A stretch of 45,590 nucleotides of DNA from DASWJQ01 sp036397095 (GCA_036397095.1 DASWJQ010000020.1:1-45590); one strand, 5' to 3'; positions 24,233 to 32,522 are shown, counted from the stretch's first letter. The notes: generated by a model not told the origin, from the sequence alone. A program made the numbers and translations.

Positions 24233-24238
24233 ATTATA
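24233..24238 (-). promoter_or_regulatory. -10 box of the leaderless response-regulator mRNA
   Basis: Minus strand TATAAT, 6 nt before the GTG start. The -35 region is occupied by the GGGATT-type repeat (24241-24282) and has no TTGACA-like hexamer. Confidence 0.5.
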
Positions 24239-24240
24239 GC

Positions 24241-24282
24241 GGTGGGGATTGGGGATTAGGGATTGGGGATTCGGGATTTGGG
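24241..24282. repeat. GGGATT low-complexity tract
   Basis: GGGGATT, GGGGATTA, GGGATT units in tandem. Related tracts lie at about 32665-32715 and 41985-42020 (inverted), 42722-42775, 43260-43290 and 43436-43470. Confidence 0.65.
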
Positions 24283-24313
24283 TCCAGCGCCGCAGTGATG
24301 TTGATGGATCGCC

Positions 24314-24493
24314 GAGTGAGTCAACGGACCCTCAAACGAGCGGCCCCTTTAGGTCAACGAGCCGGCCAGGTCATTTGGCAGGGGGTCTGCAGGGGGGTGA
24401 CCAGAGGCAGATGCATCGCATTTGCCTAACAGCAGTGTCGAACTGGCCGCCTCGGCGGCAAACCGATCTGCCCCGCCACTGCTGCGGCGGACT
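24314..24493. repeat. Dispersed intergenic repeat, copy A
   Basis: Fills most of the 426-bp spacer before the SDR gene. Its first half (GAGTCAACGG, CGAGCGGC, GGGGGTCTGCAGGGGG) matches 43345-43440. Its second half (GGGGGGTGACCAGAGGCA, GTGTCGAACTGGCCGC, GCGGCAAACCGATC) matches the inverted copy at 41701-41815. No gene was recognised in it. Confidence 0.65.
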
Positions 24494-24652
24494 GGCCCTC
24501 GAACCGGGAGGGGGGAGCCTCCCTGAGCCTGCCACAGGGGGCGCAGGTCACTGCAGCGCCAGTGAACAAGACCCTCTGCGGGCGGACAGACAAGAAGGCA
24601 GGCCCGGCCGGTAGAATGGGCTCGGTTCTAATGACAAACGGAGGTAAGTCAA

Positions 24653-25405
24653 ATGGATATGACGGACAAGGTTGCCCTGGTAACGGGTGGTGGTTCGGGC
24701 ATTGGCGAGGCCTGCGCCCTGACCTTCGCCCAGCGCGGGGCCAAGGTGGTGGTGGCCGACATTGACGATGACGGCGGCAACCGGGTTGCGAAGGCAATCG
24801 AAGACAAGGGGGGACAAGCCCGCTACGTGCGCACGGATGTCGGTCAGGCCGACGAGGTAGAGGCGCTGGTCAAAGAGACGGTCGACCAGTTTGGCCGCCT
24901 GGACTACGCCTGCAACAATGCGGGCATTGGGGGCCCGGCGGCCTCGACAGGCGACTATCCAATCGACGGCTGGGAACGAGTGATCCGGATCAATCTCACC
25001 GGTGTCTTCTTCTGCATGCGTTATCAAATTCCGGCGATGCTGGCCAACGATGGCGGCGCTATCGTCAACATGGCGTCGATCCTAGGCCAGGTCGGCTTCA
25101 ACCAGGCGCCGGCCTATGTCTCCGCCAAACACGGCGTGCTCGGTCTAACCAAGGCGGCCGCCCTCGATCACGCCCAGCAGGGCATTCGCGTCAATGCTGT
25201 CTGCCCGGCTTTCATTCATACACCCCTGATCGCCGACCTTGAGGCCGATGACGATACGAGCAACATGCTGGTCGGACTGCACCCAATGGGGCGGTTGGGG
25301 GAGCCGCAGGAGGTGGCCGACCTGGTCGTCTGGCTGTGCTCGGATCAGGCCTCGTTCGTCACCGGCAGCGCCTATCTGGTGGACGGCGGCTACGTAGCCC
25401 GTTAG
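24653..25405 (+). CDS. Short-chain dehydrogenase/reductase
   Basis: 250 residues from ATG 24653, behind GGAGG. Classical SDR: cofactor motif TGGGSGIG, Asp at the end of the second strand (VVADIDDD), which favours NAD over NADP, NNAG, catalytic Ser in NMASILG, YVSAK (Tyr, Lys), and the C-terminal FVTGSAYLVDGGY. It oxidises or reduces an alcohol/ketone pair; the substrate is not predictable. It is convergent with the next gene, overlapping it by 4 bp, so it is a single-gene unit. Confidence 0.93.
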   Translation: MDMTDKVALVTGGGSGIGEACALTFAQRGAKVVVADIDDDGGNRVAKAIEDKGGQARYVRTDVGQADEVEALVKETVDQFGRLDYACNNAGIGGPAASTGDYPIDGWERVIRINLTGVFFCMRYQIPAMLANDGGAIVNMASILGQVGFNQAPAYVSAKHGVLGLTKAAALDHAQQGIRVNAVCPAFIHTPLIADLEADDDTSNMLVGLHPMGRLGEPQEVADLVVWLCSDQASFVTGSAYLVDGGYVAR

Positions 25406-26880
25406 CCGTCGGGCGGCAGGATCAACACACCCGGCGTCGCGGGATCATAGCGGTAGACCTGATAGCCATCGAACAGCGCCCGCACACGCAAGTCGGCTTC
25501 CCGGCCGCGCGACCAAGCGACTCGCAGCCGGCTGTCGGCAAACGGCGGCGCCAGCGGCAGCAGATTGGCATAGCCGGTCCAATGGCCCGACTCGACAAAG
25601 ATAAGCGACGGTCCAAGATCGCGCCGGACGATCGGCTCGATTTCGGCCCGCTCGATGTTGTACAGTCCGCGCAGCGACCCCAGGCGAGCCGGCAGGTAGA
25701 GAGCCAGATTGACGACAAACAGGCAGGCAACCAGACCAGTGACCGCCGGTTCCGCCCAGCGCCGCCGCGCCGGCCAAGCTCCCTGGGCCAGCCAGACAAT
25801 GCCGGCGGCGGTTGCCAGGGCCATGCCCGGTAAGCCTTCATAGTAGTAGCGCGGCCCGAGCAACCAAGCGCCGACCCAGTAGGCTGCATAAGTGAGCACC
25901 AGCGCTGGCAGCACAGCCAGCGGCAGCCAGGCGCCCCGCTGCCGCCGCAGCGCCCAAAGCCCGAAGGGAACGAACAGCCACGATAGATAGGGCCAGCCGA
26001 AGGCGTCGTGCGCGCCCACCCACAGGCCGTAGCCGGTGTTGTACAAGGCCGCAGTCGGGCTGTGGCCGCCCTGCGACCGGCCCATCCCCGGGCCAAAACC
26101 AAGACGATCGTAGTCCCACCACAACCGGTACAGATTGGTGGCCGGATCACCCGTCAGCCCGTATTGCCACAACGGTATCAGCGCGGCTATGCCGGCTGCG
26201 GTTACCCCGATCAGGGCCAACCAGCGGCGAGCCTTTGAAGTGCGCAGCAGGATCAGGCTATGCATGGCGAAGGGCAGGCCGATGCCGATGGCTGTCAGCG
26301 GTCGGGTCGCCGCCAGCAGCCCCAGGCTGGCGCCGGCCACAGCGGCCAGCAGCCACGCCGCCACTGGCGAGCCCGGCGCGACAAACAGATCGAGCCATGC
26401 CAGAGTCAACGCCAGGCCAAGAGTCAGGCTCAGGTTGTGGGACATCAATGTGCCGGACTGCATCAAGAAGATCGGCGAACTGGCGACCAGCGCGGCGGTC
26501 AACAGGCCGCCACCCGGCCCAAGGAAGCGGCAGGCCAGCCGGTACGTCAGCCAGACAGCCAATCCACCCAGCAACGGATTGACCAGCCACGTCAAGCCCA
26601 AGACCGCTCCAAGGGACAGCGCCGCCGGCCAGCCGGGCGGGTACTTGCCAAAACGCCAGCCTTCATGATCGACGACAAAAGGGACGAGGAAGGCAGGGGC
26701 CTCCGGCGGGGAGGACAGGCGCAGATGACCATCGGCCATCACCTCGGCCTGCCACAAGTTGGCAAATTCGTCTTCGAGATGCGGCAACGCGTCGAAGATG
26801 CCCCAGGCCACCAGGGCCCCGGCGACCACCGCCAGCAGCGCCAGCCCCAGCGCCAACCGGTCCCAGCGCGCCCGGGTCAC
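25402..26880 (-). CDS. Membrane glycosyltransferase (GT39/PMT-like)
   Basis: 492 residues from a GTG that overlaps the upstream stop as GTGA. About eleven hydrophobic helices. The first external loop carries PHLEDEFANLWQAEVMADG, with the Asp-Glu expected of polyprenyl-phosphate-sugar-dependent GT-C enzymes, and FGKYPPGWPAAL is the typical second-loop KYPPG motif. The C-terminal 100 residues are soluble. It probably transfers a sugar from a lipid carrier to an exported acceptor. It is co-transcribed with the bisphosphate nucleotidase upstream; a functional link is not obvious. Confidence 0.8.
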   Translation of the reverse strand: MTRARWDRLALGLALLAVVAGALVAWGIFDALPHLEDEFANLWQAEVMADGHLRLSSPPEAPAFLVPFVVDHEGWRFGKYPPGWPAALSLGAVLGLTWLVNPLLGGLAVWLTYRLACRFLGPGGGLLTAALVASSPIFLMQSGTLMSHNLSLTLGLALTLAWLDLFVAPGSPVAAWLLAAVAGASLGLLAATRPLTAIGIGLPFAMHSLILLRTSKARRWLALIGVTAAGIAALIPLWQYGLTGDPATNLYRLWWDYDRLGFGPGMGRSQGGHSPTAALYNTGYGLWVGAHDAFGWPYLSWLFVPFGLWALRRQRGAWLPLAVLPALVLTYAAYWVGAWLLGPRYYYEGLPGMALATAAGIVWLAQGAWPARRRWAEPAVTGLVACLFVVNLALYLPARLGSLRGLYNIERAEIEPIVRRDLGPSLIFVESGHWTGYANLLPLAPPFADSRLRVAWSRGREADLRVRALFDGYQVYRYDPATPGVLILPPDG

Positions 26881-27866
26881 GGTGTTTGGTCGGCGGCTTC
26901 GGCCCGGACGGCGGCCAGCGCCGCCTCATGCAGCTTGCCGTTGGACACGACCACACCCCGGTTGCGCGCCAGCGTGACTCCAGCCGAAAAATCGAGCGGA
27001 GCGCCTGTCAGGTCGGTCACCCGGCCGCCGGCCTGCTCAACAATCAGCGTGCCGGCCGCCTGGTCCCAGATCTTCTCCCGGTAACCGGGCCGGGCGGGCG
27101 ACAGCAAACGAAAGATCATCTCGGCCCGTCCCCCGGCGACCATGGCGAATTTGGCTTGGGAGTCCATCTTGATCAACGGCTTTTGGCTGCCGAGGTGGCC
27201 CCGCAGCCGGTCCATCGTTGCCGGGTCGGTGTGGCTGGCTTCGAACGACCCCATCACTCGCCCGTCTTGAGGCTGGCTGCAATCGGAGACCTGAAGCGGT
27301 CGCCGGACACCCTCAGCCTCGAGCCAGGCCCCCTGGCCGCGCACTGCCAGGAGCAGGCAGCCAGGCGCTTCGTCGGTTGGCTGGAGTTCGGCGTTGAGCC
27401 GGGGGCAGGCCAGTGCGGCCAACACGACTGCGCCCTCTTCAATGAGCGCCAACGCCACCACCCACTGATCGCCGCGCAGGAAACCGGCCGTGCCATCGAT
27501 CGGGTCCAGCGTCCAGAACCGACGTCCCGGCACGCCGGCGCCGAGGTCGATCCAACGGGCCACCTGGTCTTCCGTGGCCGAAGGATGCAGCTGGCGGACA
27601 ATCTCGACGACCTGCTGCTGGGTGCCGGCCGCGGCCGGCCGGCGCAGTGCCTGGCTGCGCTCTTCGGCGACGAGTGGGTCGTCCGGAAAGGCTTGCTTCA
27701 GGCGCACAGCGGCCACAGCTTGGGAAGCGAAGTCGGCCACCGTCACCGGCGATCGGTCTTCCTTTTCCAAGCCACCTACCAGGCTGGCCTGCACCTGGCG
27801 GCACCGCTCGGCCGCCTCGATGACGGTGGCACGCGCCACCTCAAGTTCGCGTTGATACTCCGCCAA
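26877..27866 (-). CDS. 3'(2'),5'-bisphosphate nucleotidase-like phosphatase
   Basis: 329 residues from a TTG at 27866, preceded by GGAGG. An open frame reaches 27896, but that codon lies inside the divergent promoter palindrome. It belongs to the inositol-monophosphatase superfamily: SPVTVADFASQAV, LVAEE, the metal motif DPIDGTAGF, and the C-terminal IWDQAAGTLIVEQAGG. The order and spacing resemble Hal2/SAL1-type enzymes, which hydrolyse PAP to AMP in sulfur metabolism. An inositol-phosphate substrate cannot be excluded. It is first in a two-gene unit with the glycosyltransferase. Confidence 0.88.
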   Translation of the reverse strand: MAEYQRELEVARATVIEAAERCRQVQASLVGGLEKEDRSPVTVADFASQAVAAVRLKQAFPDDPLVAEERSQALRRPAAAGTQQQVVEIVRQLHPSATEDQVARWIDLGAGVPGRRFWTLDPIDGTAGFLRGDQWVVALALIEEGAVVLAALACPRLNAELQPTDEAPGCLLLAVRGQGAWLEAEGVRRPLQVSDCSQPQDGRVMGSFEASHTDPATMDRLRGHLGSQKPLIKMDSQAKFAMVAGGRAEMIFRLLSPARPGYREKIWDQAAGTLIVEQAGGRVTDLTGAPLDFSAGVTLARNRGVVVSNGKLHEAALAAVRAEAADQTP

Positions 27867-27890
27867 TCGCCCTCCACGGATAACCGAACG

Positions 27891-27902
27891 GTACAATTGT
27901 AC
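27891..27902. promoter_or_regulatory. Palindrome GTACAATTGTAC with face-to-face -10 hexamers
   Basis: Perfect 12-bp palindrome between divergent genes. It contains TACAAT on each strand (27892-27897 plus, 27896-27901 minus), each at a sensible distance from its start codon. The two promoters would overlap and exclude each other. No clear -35 on either side. Confidence 0.5.
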
Positions 27903-27921
27903 GCGCTGGACTGGAGATGGT

Positions 27922-29172
27922 ATGCGAAACGTGCGTCTTTGGCTCTGCCTGATGCTGGTCGTTTCGGCCTGCAGCCTGTCCGATCTATCGCTGCCAACCG
28001 GCGCGCCGCAGCAACCGCCAGCCCAACCGAGCCCCGTCCCCAGCGCTACCCAACCGGCGCCACCCGCGACACCAACGGCCGAACCAACCCCTACGCCAGT
28101 CCCCTATGTCAACAGCCTGCCCGAACCTGGCAGCGCCCAATGGACGTTTGTCGCCGGAGGGCTGGCCCAGCCGCTTGACATTCAACACGCCGGCGATGAC
28201 CGCCTGTTCGTGGTCGAGCAGCCTGGTGTGATTCGCATCCTGCAGGGTGACACCCTGCTGCCCGAGCCCTTCCTTGACATTCGCCAACGGGTGGAAAACA
28301 GCGGAAACGAGCAGGGGCTGCTCGGCCTGGCCTTTGACCCTCAATACGCCGAGAATGGTCTGTTCTACATCAACTACACCGGCGCCGGCGGCGACACGCG
28401 CATCGCCAGTTTTCGCGTGAGCAGCGATCCGAACCTGGCCGACCCCGGCAGCGAGCAGGTCCTGCTCAGCTATGGCCAACCGTTCCGCAACCACAATGGT
28501 GGCGGGCTGGCCTTTGGGCCCGATGGGTATCTATATGTCGGCAGCGGCGACGGAGGTTCGGCCGGCGACCCACAGGGCAACGGTCAACGTCTCGACACGC
28601 TGCTGGGCAAGGTGCTGCGCTTGGCTGTCAGCGCCGGCGAATACGGGATTCCGCCGGACAACCCGTTCGTCAACCAGGCCGGTGCCCGGCCCGAGATCTG
28701 GGCGTATGGCCTGCGCAATCCGTGGCGGCTGGCCTTCGACGGGCTCACCGGCGGTCTGTATATCGCCGATGTCGGCCAGAACGCCTGGGAAGAGGTCAAC
28801 CACCAACCGGCGAACTCGGCCGGCGGCGTGAACTATGGCTGGAACCTGCTGGAGGGCAGCCAGGCGTATGCCGGCGGCGGGCAGGACACGACCCTGCCGG
28901 TGGCCGAGTACAGCCACCAAAATGGCTGCTCGGTGACCGGCGGCGTCGTTATGCGCGATCCCGGATTGCCGGACTGGAATGGCGTGTATCTGTATGGGGA
29001 CTACTGCAGTGGGTTGATCTGGGGGTTGCTGCCGGCCACCGACGGCGGCTGGCACAATGGCCTGCTGTTCGACACCGATTTCCTGTTGACTGGTCTTGGG
29101 GTCGGGGCCGACGGCCGAGTCTATTTGGCGCACCGGGATGGGGAGATCTACCGCCTGTCGCCGGCCCAATGA
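27922..29172 (+). CDS. PQQ-dependent sugar dehydrogenase-like lipoprotein
   Basis: 416 residues from ATG 27922 with GGAGA upstream. The signal peptide ends in a lipobox (VVSAC, Cys16), followed by a P/T/A-rich linker to about residue 60. The rest is the glucose/sorbosone dehydrogenase beta-propeller: LAQPLDIQHAGDDRLFVVEQPG, NEQGLLGLAFDPQYAENG, the catalytic-His segment NHNGGGLAFGPDGYLYVGSGDGG, YGLRNPWRLAFD and a C-terminal YGDYCSG. Relatives oxidise aldose sugars with PQQ outside the cell. No PQQ biosynthesis genes are in the window. Confidence 0.92.
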   Translation: MRNVRLWLCLMLVVSACSLSDLSLPTGAPQQPPAQPSPVPSATQPAPPATPTAEPTPTPVPYVNSLPEPGSAQWTFVAGGLAQPLDIQHAGDDRLFVVEQPGVIRILQGDTLLPEPFLDIRQRVENSGNEQGLLGLAFDPQYAENGLFYINYTGAGGDTRIASFRVSSDPNLADPGSEQVLLSYGQPFRNHNGGGLAFGPDGYLYVGSGDGGSAGDPQGNGQRLDTLLGKVLRLAVSAGEYGIPPDNPFVNQAGARPEIWAYGLRNPWRLAFDGLTGGLYIADVGQNAWEEVNHQPANSAGGVNYGWNLLEGSQAYAGGGQDTTLPVAEYSHQNGCSVTGGVVMRDPGLPDWNGVYLYGDYCSGLIWGLLPATDGGWHNGLLFDTDFLLTGLGVGADGRVYLAHRDGEIYRLSPAQ

Positions 29173-29194
29173 CCCGGCTGGTATCAGACATGAA

Positions 29195-30106
29195 TTAGGG
29201 CTGGTCGACGGCACAGCGGAAGCCCACCGTGCTCGAAGCGTAGCCCACCGGATAGGGCGCCCGGGCACTCGTACGCCAATGATAGGCGCTGCGGGAGAAC
29301 CAATGACCGCCGCGGGCGACCCGCTGGCCCCCTGGCGTCCCCTCGGCCGGCGCGGCGCCAGCCTCGGTGGCATACGGGCCGTAGGCATCATTGACCCACT
29401 CGGCCATGCCCGCCGCCATATCGTGGGCGCCTACCCACGATACCCAACCGGCCTTAGACCCAACCCGGTAAGGATGACCCGAATACCAATCCACTTCGGA
29501 GGGATCGAAGCTGTTCCCCCATGGATAAATCAGCGCATCTGGGCCGCGCGCCGCGTACTCCCATTCGGCCTCCGTCGGCAAGCGCGCCCCTCGGCCCCGA
29601 CAATGGGCCTCGGCCTCCTCCCAACTGACGGTGCCGCGGGGCCATTGGTACTGAATGTATAAGGGGTCAGTCGGGGTCATGCCGGCCGGGTACAGGGATC
29701 CGTAGCTGAGGTTGGTGACCTCATAAACATCGATCCAGAAGGGCCGCTCGAAGCACACTTCGTGGACAGGTTGCTCGTTGCTGAAATCGTCCGGACAGCC
29801 GAAGACGCCGAAAAATCGGTCGCACCAATAGCTCGCTTCTCGCAATTGTTCGGCACTGGTGCCCATGGGAAAACAGCCGGCAGGGACCAGCGCCATGGGC
29901 CGAGCGGCGTGATCGCGCCGGATCGGATCCCACTGCTCGTTCGCCTCGACGCCGGCAAAGGCCCGCTCTACTACGCTTTGCGGCAGAGGCATCCGCAGCT
30001 GAACCAACTGATAGCCCTGCCAAGAGGCCACCACCAATGGGACCAGCAACAGCGGCCACCATGGCCGCACTCGGGACCATCCGGTTCTAGCCCTTGAGTT
30101 TTCCAC
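29195..30106 (-). CDS. Membrane-anchored SUMF1/FGE-like protein lacking the catalytic cysteines
   Basis: 303 residues from a GTG at 30106. One N-terminal anchor (WPLLLVPLVVASWQGY) precedes a formylglycine-generating-enzyme-sulfatase domain: MALVPAGCFPMGT, PFWIDVYEVTN, TVSWEEAEAHC, RLPTEAEWEYAARG, YPWGN, GMAEWVNDAYG, RVARGGHWFS, and GFRCA at the end. True FGEs have a Cys-(4 residues)-Cys pair between RGG.W and GFR; here that stretch has Ser, His and Trp and no Cys. It is more likely a binding or structural relative than an active formylglycine enzyme. No sulfatase gene is nearby. Confidence 0.85.
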   Translation of the reverse strand: MENSRARTGWSRVRPWWPLLLVPLVVASWQGYQLVQLRMPLPQSVVERAFAGVEANEQWDPIRRDHAARPMALVPAGCFPMGTSAEQLREASYWCDRFFGVFGCPDDFSNEQPVHEVCFERPFWIDVYEVTNLSYGSLYPAGMTPTDPLYIQYQWPRGTVSWEEAEAHCRGRGARLPTEAEWEYAARGPDALIYPWGNSFDPSEVDWYSGHPYRVGSKAGWVSWVGAHDMAAGMAEWVNDAYGPYATEAGAAPAEGTPGGQRVARGGHWFSRSAYHWRTSARAPYPVGYASSTVGFRCAVDQP

Positions 30107-30168
30107 CGTCTACTACCAGAAGAATAAGTGCCATCGAAGGGTTGGCAGGCTGACCTGCCCGGTTGCCG

Positions 30169-31119
30169 TCAACGGGCGACAAGATAAACAGCCACCCCCA
30201 GCAGGCCCAGAGCCACGACGGCGCTGCCGGCCAGCCCGCCGGTCAGCACCCAAATCGCCAGGGTCTGGCGCTGCGCGATGGGCAGCGCCTCGGCCGTCCC
30301 TGGCTGAACAACCGCCGCCTGTGGCCGGCTGTAGAAAAGGAAGAGCACAGCCAGCAGGGCCAGGCTGAGCAATACGGCCGGTGTGAAGACCAGCGCCAGG
30401 CGCAAAAAGGCCTCTTGTGTTAGATGCGCCAGCAAATCCTGGAAGCGGCCCGGATCAAACAGGAAGACCCCCAAAGCGGTCAGGGACAGGGCCAGCAACG
30501 GCAGTGTGGCCAGCAGGGTCAGCGCAACACCCCAGCGGATCGGCCGGGCGGCATCGAGCGGCCGGTCAACCGCCTTGGCCTGGGCCCGCCGGCTGAGTAA
30601 TAGGAAGCCAGCTGCTGGCAGAACAACTGCCAGCATGGCCCAAGGCGCCGCCCGCAGTCCGAGCTGAAGGTAGGCATCCCCCGGCAGCGGCTCAAGCAGC
30701 GCGGCGAAGCGTCCCGGTGCGATGAAAGAGAACAGCCACAGTCCGACCGACAACACCAAGAGCGGCAAGCCGATGGCCAAGAGCGCCCAACTGGCGATTT
30801 GGCCCAGCGAACGACGAATCTGCGGCCGCGGCCGCTCGACCGCTACCGGCCGCACTTCGGTAGCCGGCCGGTCGACAGCGTACAGAATGGCCAGCACCAC
30901 AACGGCAAACAGCGTGGCCGGCGCGAAGACCAGCACGCTGCGGATCAGGTCGTCGCCGGGCAGACGGGCCAGCAGGGCGCCGAAACGCTCCGGCGAGGTG
31001 TAGAACAAGCCCAATGCGGCCACCGAAGCCAGCAGCAGCGGCACGGTTGGCACCAGCACCAGGCTGGCCACCAGCCGGGTCAGCCGGCCGCTTTGTTGTT
31101 CGGTCTGCGGTTGGCTCAC
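30169..31119 (-). CDS. Membrane protein made of three repeated two-helix units
   Basis: 316 residues from a GTG that overlaps the upstream stop (GTGA). Three units of about 80-90 residues recur, each a helix with LP-LLLAS, then an amphipathic GRFAALLEPLPGD-type loop, then a second helix. Loops: SPERFGALLARLPGDDLIRS, APGRFAALLEPLPGDAYLQL, DPGRFQDLLAHLTQEAFLRL. A single extra helix closes the protein. I do not recognise the family. It is translationally coupled to the Gmad2 lipoprotein, so the two may form one envelope complex. Confidence 0.75.
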   Translation of the reverse strand: MSQPQTEQQSGRLTRLVASLVLVPTVPLLLASVAALGLFYTSPERFGALLARLPGDDLIRSVLVFAPATLFAVVVLAILYAVDRPATEVRPVAVERPRPQIRRSLGQIASWALLAIGLPLLVLSVGLWLFSFIAPGRFAALLEPLPGDAYLQLGLRAAPWAMLAVVLPAAGFLLLSRRAQAKAVDRPLDAARPIRWGVALTLLATLPLLALSLTALGVFLFDPGRFQDLLAHLTQEAFLRLALVFTPAVLLSLALLAVLFLFYSRPQAAVVQPGTAEALPIAQRQTLAIWVLTGGLAGSAVVALGLLGVAVYLVAR

Positions 31120-31943
31120 GGCCGCAGTTCGACCTCTACGCTGGCCAGATGGACCGGTCCGCCGAAGGCCGGGCTTGGATCCAGCACCACGATCCGGCCG
31201 GGCCCAGCTTGGCTTAGGCTGTAGCTCAACTCGACGTTGAAGTCCCCGGGTTGGCCCATTTCGGTCGAATTGATGGTGATTGCCGCCTGGCCGATCAACG
31301 TGCCATCGGAGTCATAGGCCTCGGCCACCAGTGTGTTCTCGAAGGAAGCCCATCCGAACCCGCTGACGGTGACGGTTCCGCCTTCGAACACAGCCCCGTT
31401 CACCGGCTGGTCGATTTGGATGCGCTCGGCGGCTTCGGGCTGCATGACGACGGCTTGCGCCCCGCCCGGCGCCAGTGTCACCACGACCGAAGCCAGGTGG
31501 GTCAATCCGCCATCGCGGGCGCTGCTGGCGAAGACCTGCAGCGTGGCCGGTTGTTCGGCGCTCACGCTGAAGGCCAGTTCACCTTGAAAGGTCCCGCGCT
31601 CGCCAATCGGCGCCTCGATGATGGCAGCGCCTGCAGCCAGCGTGGTGCCGTCCATCGTCAACAGGCGCAGGCCCAAGTGGTTCTCGAAGGTGGGATCGGC
31701 CACCCCTTCGACTGTCAACGGACTGACCAGGCGCGAGCCATTGGCCGGGGCCAAGATGGCGATCGCCTCCGGCGGCCCCTCGACAACCGTTGTCGGGCTG
31801 GCGGTCGGGGGCAGCGAGGGCAGCGTGGCGCTAACCACGGCGGTTTGGGTTGGTGTTGGACTGGCGCCCGTGGGTAGTTGGCTGCAGGCCAGGGTCACCA
31901 GCAGCAGCCCCGTCAGCGCCGCCCATCCTCGTCGGTACTTCAT
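31116..31943 (-). CDS. Lipoprotein with two Gmad2 (immunoglobulin-like) domains
   Basis: 275 residues from ATG 31943. Signal peptide with lipobox LVTLAC (Cys20), then a T/P-rich linker to about residue 58. Two beta domains follow, residues about 60-160 and 172-275, each with the pattern I.I..P..G..V..P/G..V.G.A..FENTL.....D..G..L......I....GE.G.F..EL.F. This is the Gmad2 domain known from spore-germination and exported proteins. A role in binding at the cell surface is an inference. Followed immediately by the triplicated membrane protein. Confidence 0.85.
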   Translation of the reverse strand: MKYRRGWAALTGLLLVTLACSQLPTGASPTPTQTAVVSATLPSLPPTASPTTVVEGPPEAIAILAPANGSRLVSPLTVEGVADPTFENHLGLRLLTMDGTTLAAGAAIIEAPIGERGTFQGELAFSVSAEQPATLQVFASSARDGGLTHLASVVVTLAPGGAQAVVMQPEAAERIQIDQPVNGAVFEGGTVTVSGFGWASFENTLVAEAYDSDGTLIGQAAITINSTEMGQPGDFNVELSYSLSQAGPGRIVVLDPSPAFGGPVHLASVEVELRP

Positions 31944-31984
31944 CTGGCCATCTCCTCGGTCAGTCTACTCGTTGGCTCTGACGT

Positions 31985-32013
31985 TTGACATCAGAACGTT
32001 TGTTCTATACAAT
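31985..32013 (+). promoter_or_regulatory. Consensus promoter with a LexA-like box between -35 and -10
   Basis: TTGACA (31985-31990), 17-bp spacer, TACAAT (32008-32013). Inside the spacer is GAACGTTTGTTC (31994-32005), matching the Gram-positive LexA core GAACN4GTTC. LexA bound there would block the LuxR-type gene. Confidence 0.7.
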
Positions 32014-32026
32014 TGTGACAGGAACC

Positions 32027-32047
32027 GGCGCCGGTTGATCCGGCGCC
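32027..32047 (+). promoter_or_regulatory. Hairpin in the 5' leader of the LuxR-type gene
   Basis: GGCGCCGG, loop TTGAT, CCGGCGCC: a perfect 8-bp stem at the start of the transcript, ending 10 nt before the ATG. It could stabilise the mRNA or limit initiation. Confidence 0.5.
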
Positions 32048-32057
32048 ATAGTCCGCC

Positions 32058-32522
32058 ATGGGGTGCGCCGTGTGGTCACTCGATCGCCATTCCACCGACT
32101 CGGTTGAGTCGCCCCCCGCTCGGGGGCAAGACCCTTTGGACATTGCGCTGGACCCCGCCCTGACCGAGCGGCTGCGCCGGCTTGCCCGGGCCCGGGCCCA
32201 GTCGCCCCACGAATTGGCGTTGGCCCTGCTGGCGCGCGGGCTGGACCAGGCTGCCCGCCAGGCCCAGGCGCTGGCCGCCCTCGAAACCCTGACGCCGCGC
32301 CAGCAGCAGGTTGCCTGGTTGATCGCACGCGGCTACACCAACCACCAGATTGCCGAGGCGCTGGTCGTTTCCCCCGAAACAATCAAGACCCACGTGCGCA
32401 ACACACTGGCCAAGTTCGAGGCTACCAGCAAGGCCGAGTTGCGTGTGCTGCTGCTCGACCTGGGCGCCCGCTGGTGGCAGGCCGAGCAGGATTTCACGCC
32501 GCCGCCGCGGCGGCAACGGTAG
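32058..32522 (+). CDS. LuxR/GerE-type helix-turn-helix regulator
   Basis: 154 residues from ATG 32058; a GTG 12 nt later is possible. Residues 28-72 are helical (DPALTERLRRLARARAQSPHELALALLARG). Residues about 78-135 form a GerE domain: LTPRQQQVAWLIARGYTNHQIAEALVVSPETIKTHVRNTLAKF. It has no receiver or ligand domain. A consensus promoter carrying a LexA-like box precedes it, so it may be a DNA-damage-induced regulator. Targets unknown. Confidence 0.85.
   Translation: MGCAVWSLDRHSTDSVESPPARGQDPLDIALDPALTERLRRLARARAQSPHELALALLARGLDQAARQAQALAALETLTPRQQQVAWLIARGYTNHQIAEALVVSPETIKTHVRNTLAKFEATSKAELRVLLLDLGARWWQAEQDFTPPPRRQR

Noticed and set aside
24249..24614. Plus-strand frame before the SDR gene, sharing a peptide with a minus-strand frame at 41611-41865
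   Set aside because: The similarity is due to the dispersed DNA repeat; flanks in the two frames are unrelated.
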